From positions 62,001 to 126,000 of the forward strand of contig NZ_QFFM01000006.1 in assembly GCF_003129905.1 (NCBI RefSeq): 64,000 nt of DNA, read 5' to 3'. The DNA comes from Bifidobacterium callitrichidarum (GTDB taxonomy: Bacteria; Actinomycetota; Actinomycetes; Actinomycetales; Bifidobacteriaceae). Positions within the stretch are counted from its first letter, which is position 1. Each line of letters starts with the position of its first letter. Shown piece by piece: positions 8,461 to 16,848 of the stretch. The notes under the pieces were generated by a model, which did no database searches, had not been told where the DNA came from, and saw nothing but the letters and a program-made list of their open reading frames with translations. The position numbers and the translations under genes were made by a program.

Positions 8461-10707
8461 TCAGATGAGGTCCTTGGGATCGATGCGGAACCGCAGTTCC
8501 CCCGGTTCCCGGGCCGCCACATGCCGGGCGACCTCGCGATGCAGCCGTGCGGCCAGTTCGGCGCGCTCGCCCTGCGGCACGCGCACCACGGCCTTGACCC
8601 GATCCGCCGTGGCCTCCAGTTCCCGGGCGTCCACGGTATCCGGCTGGGCGATGGGCACCGGTCCCAGCATGCCGGGCATCTCGCCGCAAACCGCCCAATC
8701 TCCGGACAGTGCGCCGATGCGTTGCATCAGCGTCATCACCGCATCCCGACGTCCCCACACGCATGCCGCGGCCACAGCCGGAGGCATGCCGGTCTCGACA
8801 CGCTCCTCCATGTCCTTGGCCGCCAGAATCCGCGAATCCCATACCATCAACGACTGGGCGATCGCCGGATCGGTTTCGCCAAGGATCAACGCCTGACCGC
8901 CGCGAGAACGCGGCGCGCACAACGACACCGCCCGCATCCACGCGGTCAGCGTATCCAACCGGGCATCCACCCCCAGCGCATACAGGCTGGTCCAGGCATC
9001 CAGAATCGCCACCGCACGGTATTCATGTCCGGCCGCACCCTGCTCGGTACTGATGGGTCGCACCCTCGGCTCGAATCCGGGCGTCGCGATGACGATCATC
9101 GGCTGGCAGGCCACGTCCCGCACCAATCCCTGCGTCTTGCTGGACAGCACCACCGGCACTCCGCGGAACAGCCAGGCCAGTTCCGCGGCGGTGCCGGCCG
9201 CGCCCACGCGCACCACGCGCATACGTTCGTGCCCGCAGCCGGGGCATGCCCAGTTGATGGCCGCAGCCCCGCACCACCGGCACCGCGGCGTGGCATCCCG
9301 TCGGTCGGCCGGCAGCTGCAACGGTCCCATGCATTTGGCGCAACGGGCCTGACGATGGCATTTGGCGCAGCTCAGCGTCTCACTGATACCGTCCTGAGGA
9401 ATGGACAGCAGCACGGGGCCGCTTTCCAACGCCTTGCTCAGCACACGCACCGCGGTGTGCGGCACACGGGCACCGATGCTGGGGTCCGCCAACCTCGCCA
9501 GCTCATCACGGTTGAGCCACCGCACCCACGGCGTGGCATCCTTCAACGGCGAGCCCAACGGATGGATGGCCGTGGAGAAACCGCTCACCGGCGTCTCCAC
9601 CGTGTCCGGTCCCACATTCTCCCACTGGCTTTGCGGGGTGCGTGCATTGGCCATGGCCACGAACACACCGCCATGTGCCTTGGCTCGCAGACGCATCACG
9701 CCGCGGGCCTGCGGGTAGGGCATCATGCCGTCCATGTTCTGATAGGCGGCGTCCTCCAGAATGGCGAACAACGCCGGTCCCTCCACTGGCGCATACATGA
9801 CCGCACGGGTGCCGACCACCACCTTCACCTGCCCCAAAGCGACGGCGAGATACGTGCGATACCGGTCGGCGGCGGGCATGGTCTCCGCGTTGAGCACGGC
9901 CACGTCCCCGGTCCAACCGCCCGAGGGAGAGGGGGCGAACGGCGTGAGTCCGTAATTGCGCAAAGCGGGGAGGAGATCCTCAACCTCGCGCATGGTGGGC
10001 AATTCCACCACCGCGCATTTGCCGGCGGTCAGAGCCGTGGCTACCATCCAGGCCATGTCCCGCTGCCATTCCTGCGCGCCCGGCAGAAGATCGAAGACGA
10101 AGGATTGGAAACGGTTGCCGGTGAGACCGGCCTGCAGCACGTTGGCATCCGCGTAATTGGCACTGATGCGCTTGTACCCCTGTGCGGCGCCATCGGACAC
10201 CCCTGCAACAGGGGAGCCCGCGCTGGCACCGCCACCCACCGGGCGTCGGAACGATGCCGCGAGTCGCTGCTCGGCCTCCACCTTGGCCACGCGCGGCGGC
10301 ACCGCGAACCGCAGAATATTGGCCCGCGTACCGCCGTACGCCTGGGCGATGAGACCAATGTCCTCGCGCATCGAGGCGGGCACCAGCACGTCCGGGCTCA
10401 GCACCCGTTCGATGTATCTGATGGAGGAACGCGGCGTTTCGCTGGAATCCGTGCGCGCCCAGATCACGCCGCTGACCCGCTGGCCGCCGAAACGGACCCG
10501 CACCAATACGCCGGGTTGGGCGGCCTCGCTGTCCTTTTCGTCGATGAAATAGTCGAAGGCCTGCCCCAGATGCAGGGCCTGCACGTCCAGCACCACCTGG
10601 GCGATGGGATTGTGCTCGGCCGGGTGGTGTTCGGCGGGCGCGCGCTTGCGACGCTTGCGTGGGGCAAGCCCCGCAAACGTCAGCTGTTCCGCGTCCTCGA
10701 AAGTCAT
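8461..10707 (-). CDS. priA: Primosomal protein N' (PriA), actinobacterial type without helicase motifs
   Basis: Replication-restart protein that recognises stalled forks. The 748-residue protein has the N-terminal 3'-binding domain (FDYFIDEKDSEAAQPGVLVRVRFG) and the paired zinc cysteines CAKCHRQARCAKC and CRWCG...CPGCG (about 440-490). The place where a Walker A GxxGxGKT is expected reads FVFDLLPGAQEWQRD, and the DEXH position reads ILEDAAYQN. ATPase motifs are therefore missing, as is known for actinobacterial PriA, which probably acts as a loading scaffold. The ATG is only about 6 bases from a CCACTATAAGTGG palindrome containing a TATAGT -10-like box, so the mRNA may be nearly leaderless. 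Confidence 0.85.
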   Translation of the reverse strand: MTFEDAEQLTFAGLAPRKRRKRAPAEHHPAEHNPIAQVVLDVQALHLGQAFDYFIDEKDSEAAQPGVLVRVRFGGQRVSGVIWARTDSSETPRSSIRYIERVLSPDVLVPASMREDIGLIAQAYGGTRANILRFAVPPRVAKVEAEQRLAASFRRPVGGGASAGSPVAGVSDGAAQGYKRISANYADANVLQAGLTGNRFQSFVFDLLPGAQEWQRDMAWMVATALTAGKCAVVELPTMREVEDLLPALRNYGLTPFAPSPSGGWTGDVAVLNAETMPAADRYRTYLAVALGQVKVVVGTRAVMYAPVEGPALFAILEDAAYQNMDGMMPYPQARGVMRLRAKAHGGVFVAMANARTPQSQWENVGPDTVETPVSGFSTAIHPLGSPLKDATPWVRWLNRDELARLADPSIGARVPHTAVRVLSKALESGPVLLSIPQDGISETLSCAKCHRQARCAKCMGPLQLPADRRDATPRCRWCGAAAINWACPGCGHERMRVVRVGAAGTAAELAWLFRGVPVVLSSKTQGLVRDVACQPMIVIATPGFEPRVRPISTEQGAAGHEYRAVAILDAWTSLYALGVDARLDTLTAWMRAVSLCAPRSRGGQALILGETDPAIAQSLMVWDSRILAAKDMEERVETGMPPAVAAACVWGRRDAVMTLMQRIGALSGDWAVCGEMPGMLGPVPIAQPDTVDARELEATADRVKAVVRVPQGERAELAARLHREVARHVAAREPGELRFRIDPKDLI

Positions 10708-10738
10708 GGCACCACTATAAGTGGGGATATTGAAGACG

Positions 10739-10792
10739 GTAAAATTTTACCGAAGAAGAGGTAGCGAGGCGTGGTGAAGCGTCTCGCTACCT
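10739..10792 (-). terminator. Hairpin terminator of serB plus adjacent palindrome
   Basis: AGGTAGCGAGGCG (10759-10771) pairs with CGTCTCGCTACCT (10780-10792) with one bulged base, just past the serB stop. Immediately beyond it is the perfect 14-bp palindrome GGTAAAATTTTACC (10739-10752), which could contribute the U-rich tail or act as an operator for priA. Confidence 0.65.
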
Positions 10793-10802
10793 GCGGGCCC
10801 AC

Positions 10803-11528
10803 CTATCGCAGGAAATCAAGCACGCGGGTGAGATCGCGCTCGTTGATGGCATCGTCCGCGGCCAGCTGGGTCTTGGGCTTGGCGCAGAACGCCAGACCCA
10901 GACCGGCGGCCTGAATCATCGGGATGTCGTTCGCGCCGTCGCCCACGGCCACGGTCTGGCTCATCGGGATGCCCAGACGCTTCGCCCATGCCTCCAGCGC
11001 GTGCAGCTTCACGGTCTTGCACACGATCTCGCCGAGCACCTTGCCGGTGAGCTTGCCGTCCGCCGTCTCCAGGCGATTGGCGATCCAGTAGTCGATGTCG
11101 CCCTCGGCCGCCAGACGGTCCACCACCTCATGAAATCCGCCGGAGACCACGCCCACCTTCCAGCCATGGGCGTGCAGCGTGTCGATGAGCTCCAACGCGC
11201 CATTGGTGAAGTGCAGCTTGTCATGCACGGTGTCGAACACGGAGACCGGCAACCCCTCAAGCAGGGCCACGCGGGCGCGCAGCGCATCGCAGAACTCCAG
11301 TTCGCCGCGCATCGCGCGTTCGGTCACCGCGGCGATCTCCTCGCCGCAGCCGGCCGCCTCGCCCAGCTCGTCGATGACCTCCTCGTCGATGAGCGTGGAA
11401 TCCACGTCCATGACCAGCAGACCGGGCTTGGACAGCGTGGGAACCGGCGGCAAAGATTCGCCGTTCAGGCCGTCCCCGTTCAACCCTTCGGCGGACTTGT
11501 CAACAAAATGCACATCTTCTTGCGTCAT
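10803..11528 (-). CDS. serB: Phosphoserine phosphatase (SerB)
   Basis: Final step of serine synthesis, O-phosphoserine to serine. The 241-residue HAD protein has DVDSTLIDEEV (nucleophile Asp and general acid), VVSGGFHEVVDRLA (motif II), a conserved Lys in the KTVKLHALEAWAKRLGI region, and GDGANDIPMI (motif IV). The first 33 residues form a variable extension instead of an ACT domain. I chose ATG 11526-11528 (MTQED). It is divergent from dedA, with only 38 bases between the starts, so the two promoters must overlap. Confidence 0.93.
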   Translation of the reverse strand: MTQEDVHFVDKSAEGLNGDGLNGESLPPVPTLSKPGLLVMDVDSTLIDEEVIDELGEAAGCGEEIAAVTERAMRGELEFCDALRARVALLEGLPVSVFDTVHDKLHFTNGALELIDTLHAHGWKVGVVSGGFHEVVDRLAAEGDIDYWIANRLETADGKLTGKVLGEIVCKTVKLHALEAWAKRLGIPMSQTVAVGDGANDIPMIQAAGLGLAFCAKPKTQLAADDAINERDLTRVLDFLR

Positions 11529-11566
11529 GCTTCCGATTCTCGAAAAACCTTGGGACAATGCCCCCT

Positions 11567-12286
11567 ATGAGTTTTTCCCCGGCACTGACCACGACATTGA
11601 CCGACGCCTTCGCCACCAATATCGCCGCCCTCGCCGCGGACCCCACGCCTGTATGCACCGCCGCGGAACCCGGCCTGATCGGCACGATCACCGCCTGGCT
11701 CGTCAGTCTCATGGAAACCATCGGCGGCATCGGCGTGGCCCTGGCCATCGCCCTCGAATCCGTGTTCCCGCCCATTCCCTCGGAAGTGATCCTGCCGCTC
11801 GCCGGCTTCACCGCGGCCCGCGGCACGCTGAGTCTGCCCGGAGCGATCATCTGGGCCACCATCGGCTCGCTGCTCGGCGCATGGACGCTCTACGGCATCT
11901 CCCGATGGGTGGGCCTGCACCGCATCAACCGCGCCGCGGACAGGATTCCGGGCGTCAGCCGCAAGGATGTCGGCAAAGCCAACGACTGGTTCACCAGGTA
12001 CGGCACCTGGTCCGTGCTCATCGGGCGCGTGATCCCCGTGGTCCGTTCGCTCATCTCGATCCCGGCCGGCTTCAACCGCATGAATTTCCTGCAATTCACC
12101 GGCTGGACCCTGCTCGGCTCGGCCGTGTGGAACACCATCCTGGTCTCCGCCGGCTACCTGCTCGGCGACCAGTGGTGCTCCATCCAAGGCGTGCTCGGCG
12201 TGTTCGAGGACGTGGTCATCGCCGCCGTGGTTCTGGTCATCGTGTGGTTCGTGGTACGCAAAGTGCGTACGCTGATGCGTAAGTAG
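11567..12286 (+). CDS. DedA-family membrane protein
   Basis: A 239-residue polytopic membrane protein of the DedA/SNARE-associated family, whose members include lipid flippases and other transporters. The conserved FPPIPSEVILPLAGF segment (re-entrant loop) is near residue 67, and GRVIPVVRSLISIPAGFNRM near 150 is the second signature. Four to five hydrophobic spans are visible. An ATG nine bases upstream (11558) is possible. It directly precedes the pup locus, 85 bases before arc, and may share its promoter; there is no evidence that it works with Pup. Confidence 0.9.
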   Translation: MSFSPALTTTLTDAFATNIAALAADPTPVCTAAEPGLIGTITAWLVSLMETIGGIGVALAIALESVFPPIPSEVILPLAGFTAARGTLSLPGAIIWATIGSLLGAWTLYGISRWVGLHRINRAADRIPGVSRKDVGKANDWFTRYGTWSVLIGRVIPVVRSLISIPAGFNRMNFLQFTGWTLLGSAVWNTILVSAGYLLGDQWCSIQGVLGVFEDVVIAAVVLVIVWFVVRKVRTLMRK

Positions 12287-12371
12287 GAAATCCGCCCGCG
12301 GAGCTGTCCGCGAAGCCGGACGAATCCGGCCGGAACCGGTTCGCCCGGGCCGGAAAGCCAAGAAGGAACAC

Positions 12372-13940
12372 ATGACCGCAACCGAAGATCTCGCCGAACT
12401 CAACGACCGGCTCATGGCCAAGAACCATGCGCTCGCCGAGGCGCTCACCCGTGCCGGCAAGGAGCTCACCAAAGCCAAGTCGCAGCTCGCACAACTGGCA
12501 CAGCCGCCGCTCACCTTCGCCACCATGGTCAGGGTGGACTCCACCCATACGGACGAAGACGGCATCCAGCACGCCTCGGCCGAGGTCATCTCCGGCAGCC
12601 GCCGCATGGTGGTGCCCGTGGCTGCGAACGTGAACGCCGCGCGACTGACCACCGGCGCCACTGTGATGCTCAACGAGAAGCTGGTACTGGTCGAACAGCG
12701 CGACGCGGACACCGTGGGCCAAGTCCGCACCGTCCGCCAGACGCTTGACGACGGTCGTCTCATCATCGCCGACGCCTCCGGCAATCCCGTACTCGTCCGC
12801 CGCGCCACCGCGCTTGCACGCCGGAACGTCAACCAAGGCGACCGGGTGATTGTGGACCCGTCCGTGAGGATGGCCATCGAACTGCTGCCGGCCGAAGGCG
12901 ATCGCGATCTGGTGCTCGAGGAGACGCCGGACGTCACCTTCCGCGACATCGGCGGCCTGGACGAGGAGATCGACCGCATCCGCGACGCCGTGCAGCTGCC
13001 GTTCCAGCATCGCGCGCTGTTCGAACGCTACGATCTGAAACCGCCGAAGGGCGTACTGCTGTACGGACCACCCGGCAACGGCAAGACGATGATCGCCAAG
13101 GCCGTGGCGAACGCCCTGTGCGAAGGCGGGTACGACGCGGACGGCGACGGAGCGATCAGCGATGCCGAACGCTCGGTCAAGGGCGTGTTCCTGTCCGTCA
13201 AGGGACCGGAACTGCTCAACAAATACGTGGGCGAGTCCGAACGGCTCATCCGCCTCATCTTCCAGCGGGCCCGCGAACGCGCCGCCGAAGGCAAGCCGGT
13301 GGTGGTGTTCATCGATGAAATGGACTCGCTGCTCAGGACCCGCGGCTCCGGCGTCTCCTCGGACGTGGAGACCACCATCGTGCCGCAGTTCCTCTCCGAA
13401 CTGGACGGCGTGGAATCACTGGACAACGTGATGGTGATCGGAGCCTCCAACCGCGTGGACATGATCGATCCCGCGGTGCTGCGTCCGGGCCGCCTCGACG
13501 TGAAGATCCGCGTGGGCCGTCCCAAGCGCGCGCAGGCCGTGGCCATCGTGAACCACTACCTCACCGACGACCTTCCACTGGAGGACGGCGTGGACGCGCG
13601 CGCCCTGTCCGAAGTGCTCGTGGGAGACATCTACGAGGCGTCCGAACGACGCCACCTGTGCGACGTGCAGAACGAGGCCGGCCAATGGTCCGCCCTGTAC
13701 CTGAAGGACGTGGTCTCAGGCGCCATGCTCAAGAACGTGGTGGACCGCGCCAAGACCCGCGCCGTCAAGCAATCCATCGAATCCGGGGAGGCCGTGGCCA
13801 TCACCGTGCCGCTGCTCGCCGCCGCGGTGGAGGACGAATACCGCGAAACCAGCGATTCGATGGTGGACGTGGACCCGGCGCAGTGGGCGCTCATCAACGG
13901 CATGGACCCGATCCGCCGCATCCGCGCCAAACAGCAGTGA
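12372..13940 (+). CDS. arc: AAA+ ATPase ARC (Mpa-type), lacking the proteasome-docking tail and carrying an EF-hand-like loop
   Basis: Hexameric ring ATPase that recognises pupylated proteins. In order: N-terminal coiled coil (about 1-45) that would bind Pup, interdomain OB-type domains (about 50-180), Walker A GPPGNGKT (near 234), KYVGESERLIRLIFQRARE, Walker B VVFIDEMDS, and arginine-finger segment DPAVLRPGRLD. The protein stops at 522 residues with AKQQ. M. tuberculosis Mpa has about 609 and ends in GQYL, the motif that opens the 20S core; that whole tail is absent here. Residues 255-266 read DADGDGAISDAE, matching the canonical calcium-binding EF-hand loop, inserted between the Walker A helix and the next strand. 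AAGGA precedes the ATG. Confidence 0.93.
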   Translation: MTATEDLAELNDRLMAKNHALAEALTRAGKELTKAKSQLAQLAQPPLTFATMVRVDSTHTDEDGIQHASAEVISGSRRMVVPVAANVNAARLTTGATVMLNEKLVLVEQRDADTVGQVRTVRQTLDDGRLIIADASGNPVLVRRATALARRNVNQGDRVIVDPSVRMAIELLPAEGDRDLVLEETPDVTFRDIGGLDEEIDRIRDAVQLPFQHRALFERYDLKPPKGVLLYGPPGNGKTMIAKAVANALCEGGYDADGDGAISDAERSVKGVFLSVKGPELLNKYVGESERLIRLIFQRARERAAEGKPVVVFIDEMDSLLRTRGSGVSSDVETTIVPQFLSELDGVESLDNVMVIGASNRVDMIDPAVLRPGRLDVKIRVGRPKRAQAVAIVNHYLTDDLPLEDGVDARALSEVLVGDIYEASERRHLCDVQNEAGQWSALYLKDVVSGAMLKNVVDRAKTRAVKQSIESGEAVAITVPLLAAAVEDEYRETSDSMVDVDPAQWALINGMDPIRRIRAKQQ

Positions 13941-13987
13941 ATACGTAAGCATACGCGCAGGCAATACGTAAGCGAAGGAGCATGTGA

Positions 13988-15628
13988 ATGACCGTCAGAC
14001 GAGTGATGGGCACCGAAACCGAATACGCGGTCTCGCTCAAGGGGGCCGGCCGGTACAATCCGGTCCAGCTGTCCTTCGACGTGGTAGGTGCGGCCGCCGG
14101 AGCGGACAGCAAATCCATCCGCTGGGACTACCGGCAGGAGGATCCGGTCAACGACGCGCGCGGTACCCGCCTCGAACGCGCCGCCGCCCGCCCGGACATG
14201 CTCACCGACGCCCCGCAGCTCAACATCACCAATGTGATCGCCCCCAACGGCGGCCGTGTCTACGTGGACCACGCCCACCCCGAGTACTCCGCACCGGAGA
14301 CGCTTGACCCGTTCGAGGCCGTGGCGTACGACCATGCCGGCGACCTCATCATGCAGGCCGCCGCCGAACGCGCCGCCGCACAGACCGGCACGCCCATCGT
14401 GCTCCACCGCAACAACGTGGACGGCAAAGGTTCCTGCTGGGGCACGCACGAGAACTACATGATGGACCGCGCGGTGCCGTTCGACCTGGTCATCCGCCTG
14501 ATGACGCTGCACTTCGTGACCCGCCAGATCTACGCCGGCTCAGGCCGTGTGGGACTTGGCGAGGCCAGCGAGATCCCCGGCTTCCAATTGAGCCAGCGCG
14601 CCGACTACATCCATGCCAAAGTGGGACTGCAGACCACCTTCGAACGGCCGATCATCAACACCCGAGACGAATCCCACGCCACGGACGACCGACGCCGCCT
14701 GCACGTGATCGTGGGCGACGCCAACCGCATGGACGTGCCGCAGGTCTTGAAGCTCGGCACCACCAGCATGCTGCTGTGGCTCCTCGAACACGCGGGGGAG
14801 GCCGGATTCGACCTGAACGGCTTCCTGGACGGGCTCGAACTGGCCGACCCGGTCGAGGCCATGCACGCCGTCTCCCATGACCTGGGCCTCAACGCATCCC
14901 TGCCGCTGGCTTCGGGCGGCCAGACCACGGCCTGGCTCATCCAGCTCAAACTGCGGCAGGCCGTCTATCAGGTGGCCGCGCTCGTGAACGGCACGGACAC
15001 CACCGGGGAACCGGCCTGGCCGGACAAGCCCACCACCTCCGTGATGGCGATGTGGGGACAGGCGCTCGCCGACGTGGCCGCCATCCGCCACGCCTCCGAC
15101 GACGAGCGCCTGGCCATGACCGGCGAGGCCAGCCGCGTGGAATGGCTGCTCAAATGGCAGTTGCTGGAAAAGCTGCGCCGCAAGATAGGCGCATCCGGCT
15201 GGGCGGATCCGCGACTACAGGTCATCGACCTCAAATGGGCCGCGCTCGACCCCAAGGACAGCGTCTTCACCAAGCTTGCACCCCGTACCGAACGGGTCAA
15301 CACGGCGGCCGACGTGGCGCACGCCGCGGCCGAACCGCCCGAGAACACCCGTGCGTGGCTACGTGCCATGCTCGTACGCCGCTTCGGTCCGGAAGTGGCC
15401 GCCGTCAGCTGGTCCAGACTCACCGCACGCGACCCCGAAACCATGAACGTCGGTGATTCCGCGGAATTCTACGGCAACGCCGGTCATATGGCGACCCCCG
15501 ACCATCACCTGTTCTCGCTGGACATCTCCGACCCGCTCGCCTTCGGCAAGGCGCGCTGCGCGGAGCCGTTGGACGCCGCCGAACACGCCATCGACCTGCT
15601 CAGGACGTTGGCGCACGGCAACCGATAA
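13988..15628 (+). CDS. dop: Deamidase/depupylase of Pup (Dop)
   Basis: Dop belongs to the carboxylate-amine ligase fold shared with PafA; it deamidates Pup-Gln in lineages that need this and removes Pup from conjugates. The 546-residue protein shows MGTETEYAVS at the start, a Dop-type insertion (about 30-85, containing SIRWDYRQEDP), YVDHAHPEYSAPE with the catalytic Asp, NNVDGKGSCWGTHENYMM, and RPIINTRDESHA. The long insertion and the DHAHPEYS form distinguish it from PafA. GAAGGAG precedes the ATG. Since Pup here already ends in Glu, deamidation is not needed and depupylation is its likely job. It is followed after 17 bases by an inositol-monophosphatase-like gene. Confidence 0.93.
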   Translation: MTVRRVMGTETEYAVSLKGAGRYNPVQLSFDVVGAAAGADSKSIRWDYRQEDPVNDARGTRLERAAARPDMLTDAPQLNITNVIAPNGGRVYVDHAHPEYSAPETLDPFEAVAYDHAGDLIMQAAAERAAAQTGTPIVLHRNNVDGKGSCWGTHENYMMDRAVPFDLVIRLMTLHFVTRQIYAGSGRVGLGEASEIPGFQLSQRADYIHAKVGLQTTFERPIINTRDESHATDDRRRLHVIVGDANRMDVPQVLKLGTTSMLLWLLEHAGEAGFDLNGFLDGLELADPVEAMHAVSHDLGLNASLPLASGGQTTAWLIQLKLRQAVYQVAALVNGTDTTGEPAWPDKPTTSVMAMWGQALADVAAIRHASDDERLAMTGEASRVEWLLKWQLLEKLRRKIGASGWADPRLQVIDLKWAALDPKDSVFTKLAPRTERVNTAADVAHAAAEPPENTRAWLRAMLVRRFGPEVAAVSWSRLTARDPETMNVGDSAEFYGNAGHMATPDHHLFSLDISDPLAFGKARCAEPLDAAEHAIDLLRTLAHGNR

Positions 15629-15645
15629 AGATACACTGGGAGATT

Positions 15646-16506
15646 ATGGAAGAAACACGCGAAGAGACTCCACAGCATCTGCGAAGCCTGGCGCTCAAAG
15701 TCGCCGGCCTGCTCGAGGAAGCCGGCCACCACGCCCTGCAGGCCCAGCTCAATCCGCGCAGCATCGCGCGTCCGACCGACGCCGAACTCGCGGACTCCCG
15801 CACCAAGCTTGAGGTCGACGGCAAGATCCTGCGATTCATGAGTACCCGTCTGGCGGACATCGCCCACTTCGACGGCTTCTGGACCACCCGTCCCTCCGTC
15901 AGCCGTCCCGGCCAGCGCTACTGGTACATCGGCAAGATCGACGGCGTGATCAACTATCTGCGTCGTATGAGCGAATGGACGCTGACCGCAGCGCTGTTCG
16001 AATTCGACGAGAACAACGAGCCCAAGCCCATCCTCGGCGTGGTTCACGCGCCAGCACTAGGCCTGACCTATCTGGCGGCCAAGGGCGCCGGCGCCGTGCG
16101 CATCCACAAGACCGCGGTGGGCGAGAAGCGAGACAAAGTCGTGCCGTCGATGACCTCCTCGTTGGATGGTTCCGTGCTGAGCTACGGCATGTCCTTCATC
16201 CCCGAGGAATCCCGTCGTGCGCTGGAGGTGGCCTCCTCGCTGGCGGGCCAGCCGGCCGACATCAAGCGCGTGGGCCCGGCTTCGCTCGATCTGTGCAAGG
16301 TGGCGGATGGCACGTACGACGCCTACTTCGAGCCGATGCTGCATGTGTGGGACATCCCCGCCATCGCCGCCGGCACCGTGGTGGTCTGGGAGGCCCAAGG
16401 CACGCTCAGCCGCTGGGACGGCGACCGCATCCACTGGCGTCATGACAACGACGTGGTGGCCACCAACGGTCTCATCGGCCGCGAACTCAAGCAGTATCTG
16501 CAGTAG
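15646..16506 (+). CDS. Inositol monophosphatase/CysQ-like protein inside the pup locus, catalytic motif degenerate
   Basis: A 286-residue protein of the inositol monophosphatase superfamily. Metal-site motif 1 reads IGKIDGVINYLRR (about 95-107), against DPIDGT.N in active enzymes: the first Asp and the Pro are replaced by Gly and Lys, and the catalytic Thr by Val, while Asp99 is kept. The distal WDIPAIAAGTVVVWEAQG motif (WD..A......EAGG type) is preserved. The upstream Glu-Glu metal ligands are not recognisable. The enzyme may have altered metal binding or be inactive. A GGGAG ribosome site lies just before ATG 15646, and it fills the space between dop and pup on the same strand, so co-expression is likely. 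A role with Pup is inference from position only. Confidence 0.75.
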   Translation: MEETREETPQHLRSLALKVAGLLEEAGHHALQAQLNPRSIARPTDAELADSRTKLEVDGKILRFMSTRLADIAHFDGFWTTRPSVSRPGQRYWYIGKIDGVINYLRRMSEWTLTAALFEFDENNEPKPILGVVHAPALGLTYLAAKGAGAVRIHKTAVGEKRDKVVPSMTSSLDGSVLSYGMSFIPEESRRALEVASSLAGQPADIKRVGPASLDLCKVADGTYDAYFEPMLHVWDIPAIAAGTVVVWEAQGTLSRWDGDRIHWRHDNDVVATNGLIGRELKQYLQ

Positions 16507-16644
16507 AACGGAAGCAATCGGCTCTTGATGATGTCCGGTCGTCCCTCATTGCGGACGAACCGTCGGCCACGGGCTGACCGAGGGAAGTCTTCGGGGCCGA
16601 TTGATTCTAATTTGCAGGAGTCGTTTATACAAAAGAAGGCACGC

Positions 16645-16848
16645 ATGCCACAGCAATTCGAACAGCCGCAATCCCAATCACAGGAAACCCACGAGGACGA
16701 CGCCCTCGCCCAGGCCGCAACTCAGGCCGCGGACCAGTCGCAGGACCAGTCCGACGTGCTGGACAGCATCCTCGACGACATCGAATCCACGTTGGAGACC
16801 AATGCCGAGGAATACGTCAACAGCTTCGTGCAAAAAGGCGGCGAGTGA
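16645..16848 (+). CDS. pup: Prokaryotic ubiquitin-like protein Pup, Gly-Gly-Glu form
   Basis: A 67-residue, intrinsically disordered tag: Gln/Asp-rich N-terminus, then [20 protein letters not shown], the helix-forming segment that binds the ARC coiled coil, and a C-terminus FVQKGGE. The final codon is GAG, so the protein is made ready for PafA to link through the Glu side chain without Dop deamidation. AAGAAGG sits 5 bases before ATG 16645. An upstream in-frame extension (from 16525) is Arg-rich and unlike Pup, so I rejected it. The stop overlaps the pafA start by one base (TGATG), giving tight coupling. Confidence 0.95.
   Translation: MPQQFEQPQSQSQETHEDDALAQAATQAADQSQDQSDVLDSILDDIESTLETNAEEYVNSFVQKGGE

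Noticed and set aside
10195-10235. In-frame hairpin module inside priA
   Set aside because: CCCCTGCAACAGGGGAGC resembles half of the dispersed module, but the diagnostic GTCGGCGAAGCCGAC half is missing, so it is probably chance in GC-rich coding sequence.
8449-10764. A 771-codon plus-strand frame opposite priA
   Set aside because: The translation is His/Arg/Pro-rich low-complexity sequence, while the minus strand encodes recognisable PriA with paired zinc cysteines.
16525-16644. N-terminal extension of Pup
   Set aside because: The upstream in-frame codons give an Arg/Pro-rich stretch unlike any Pup, and a good ribosome site precedes ATG 16645.
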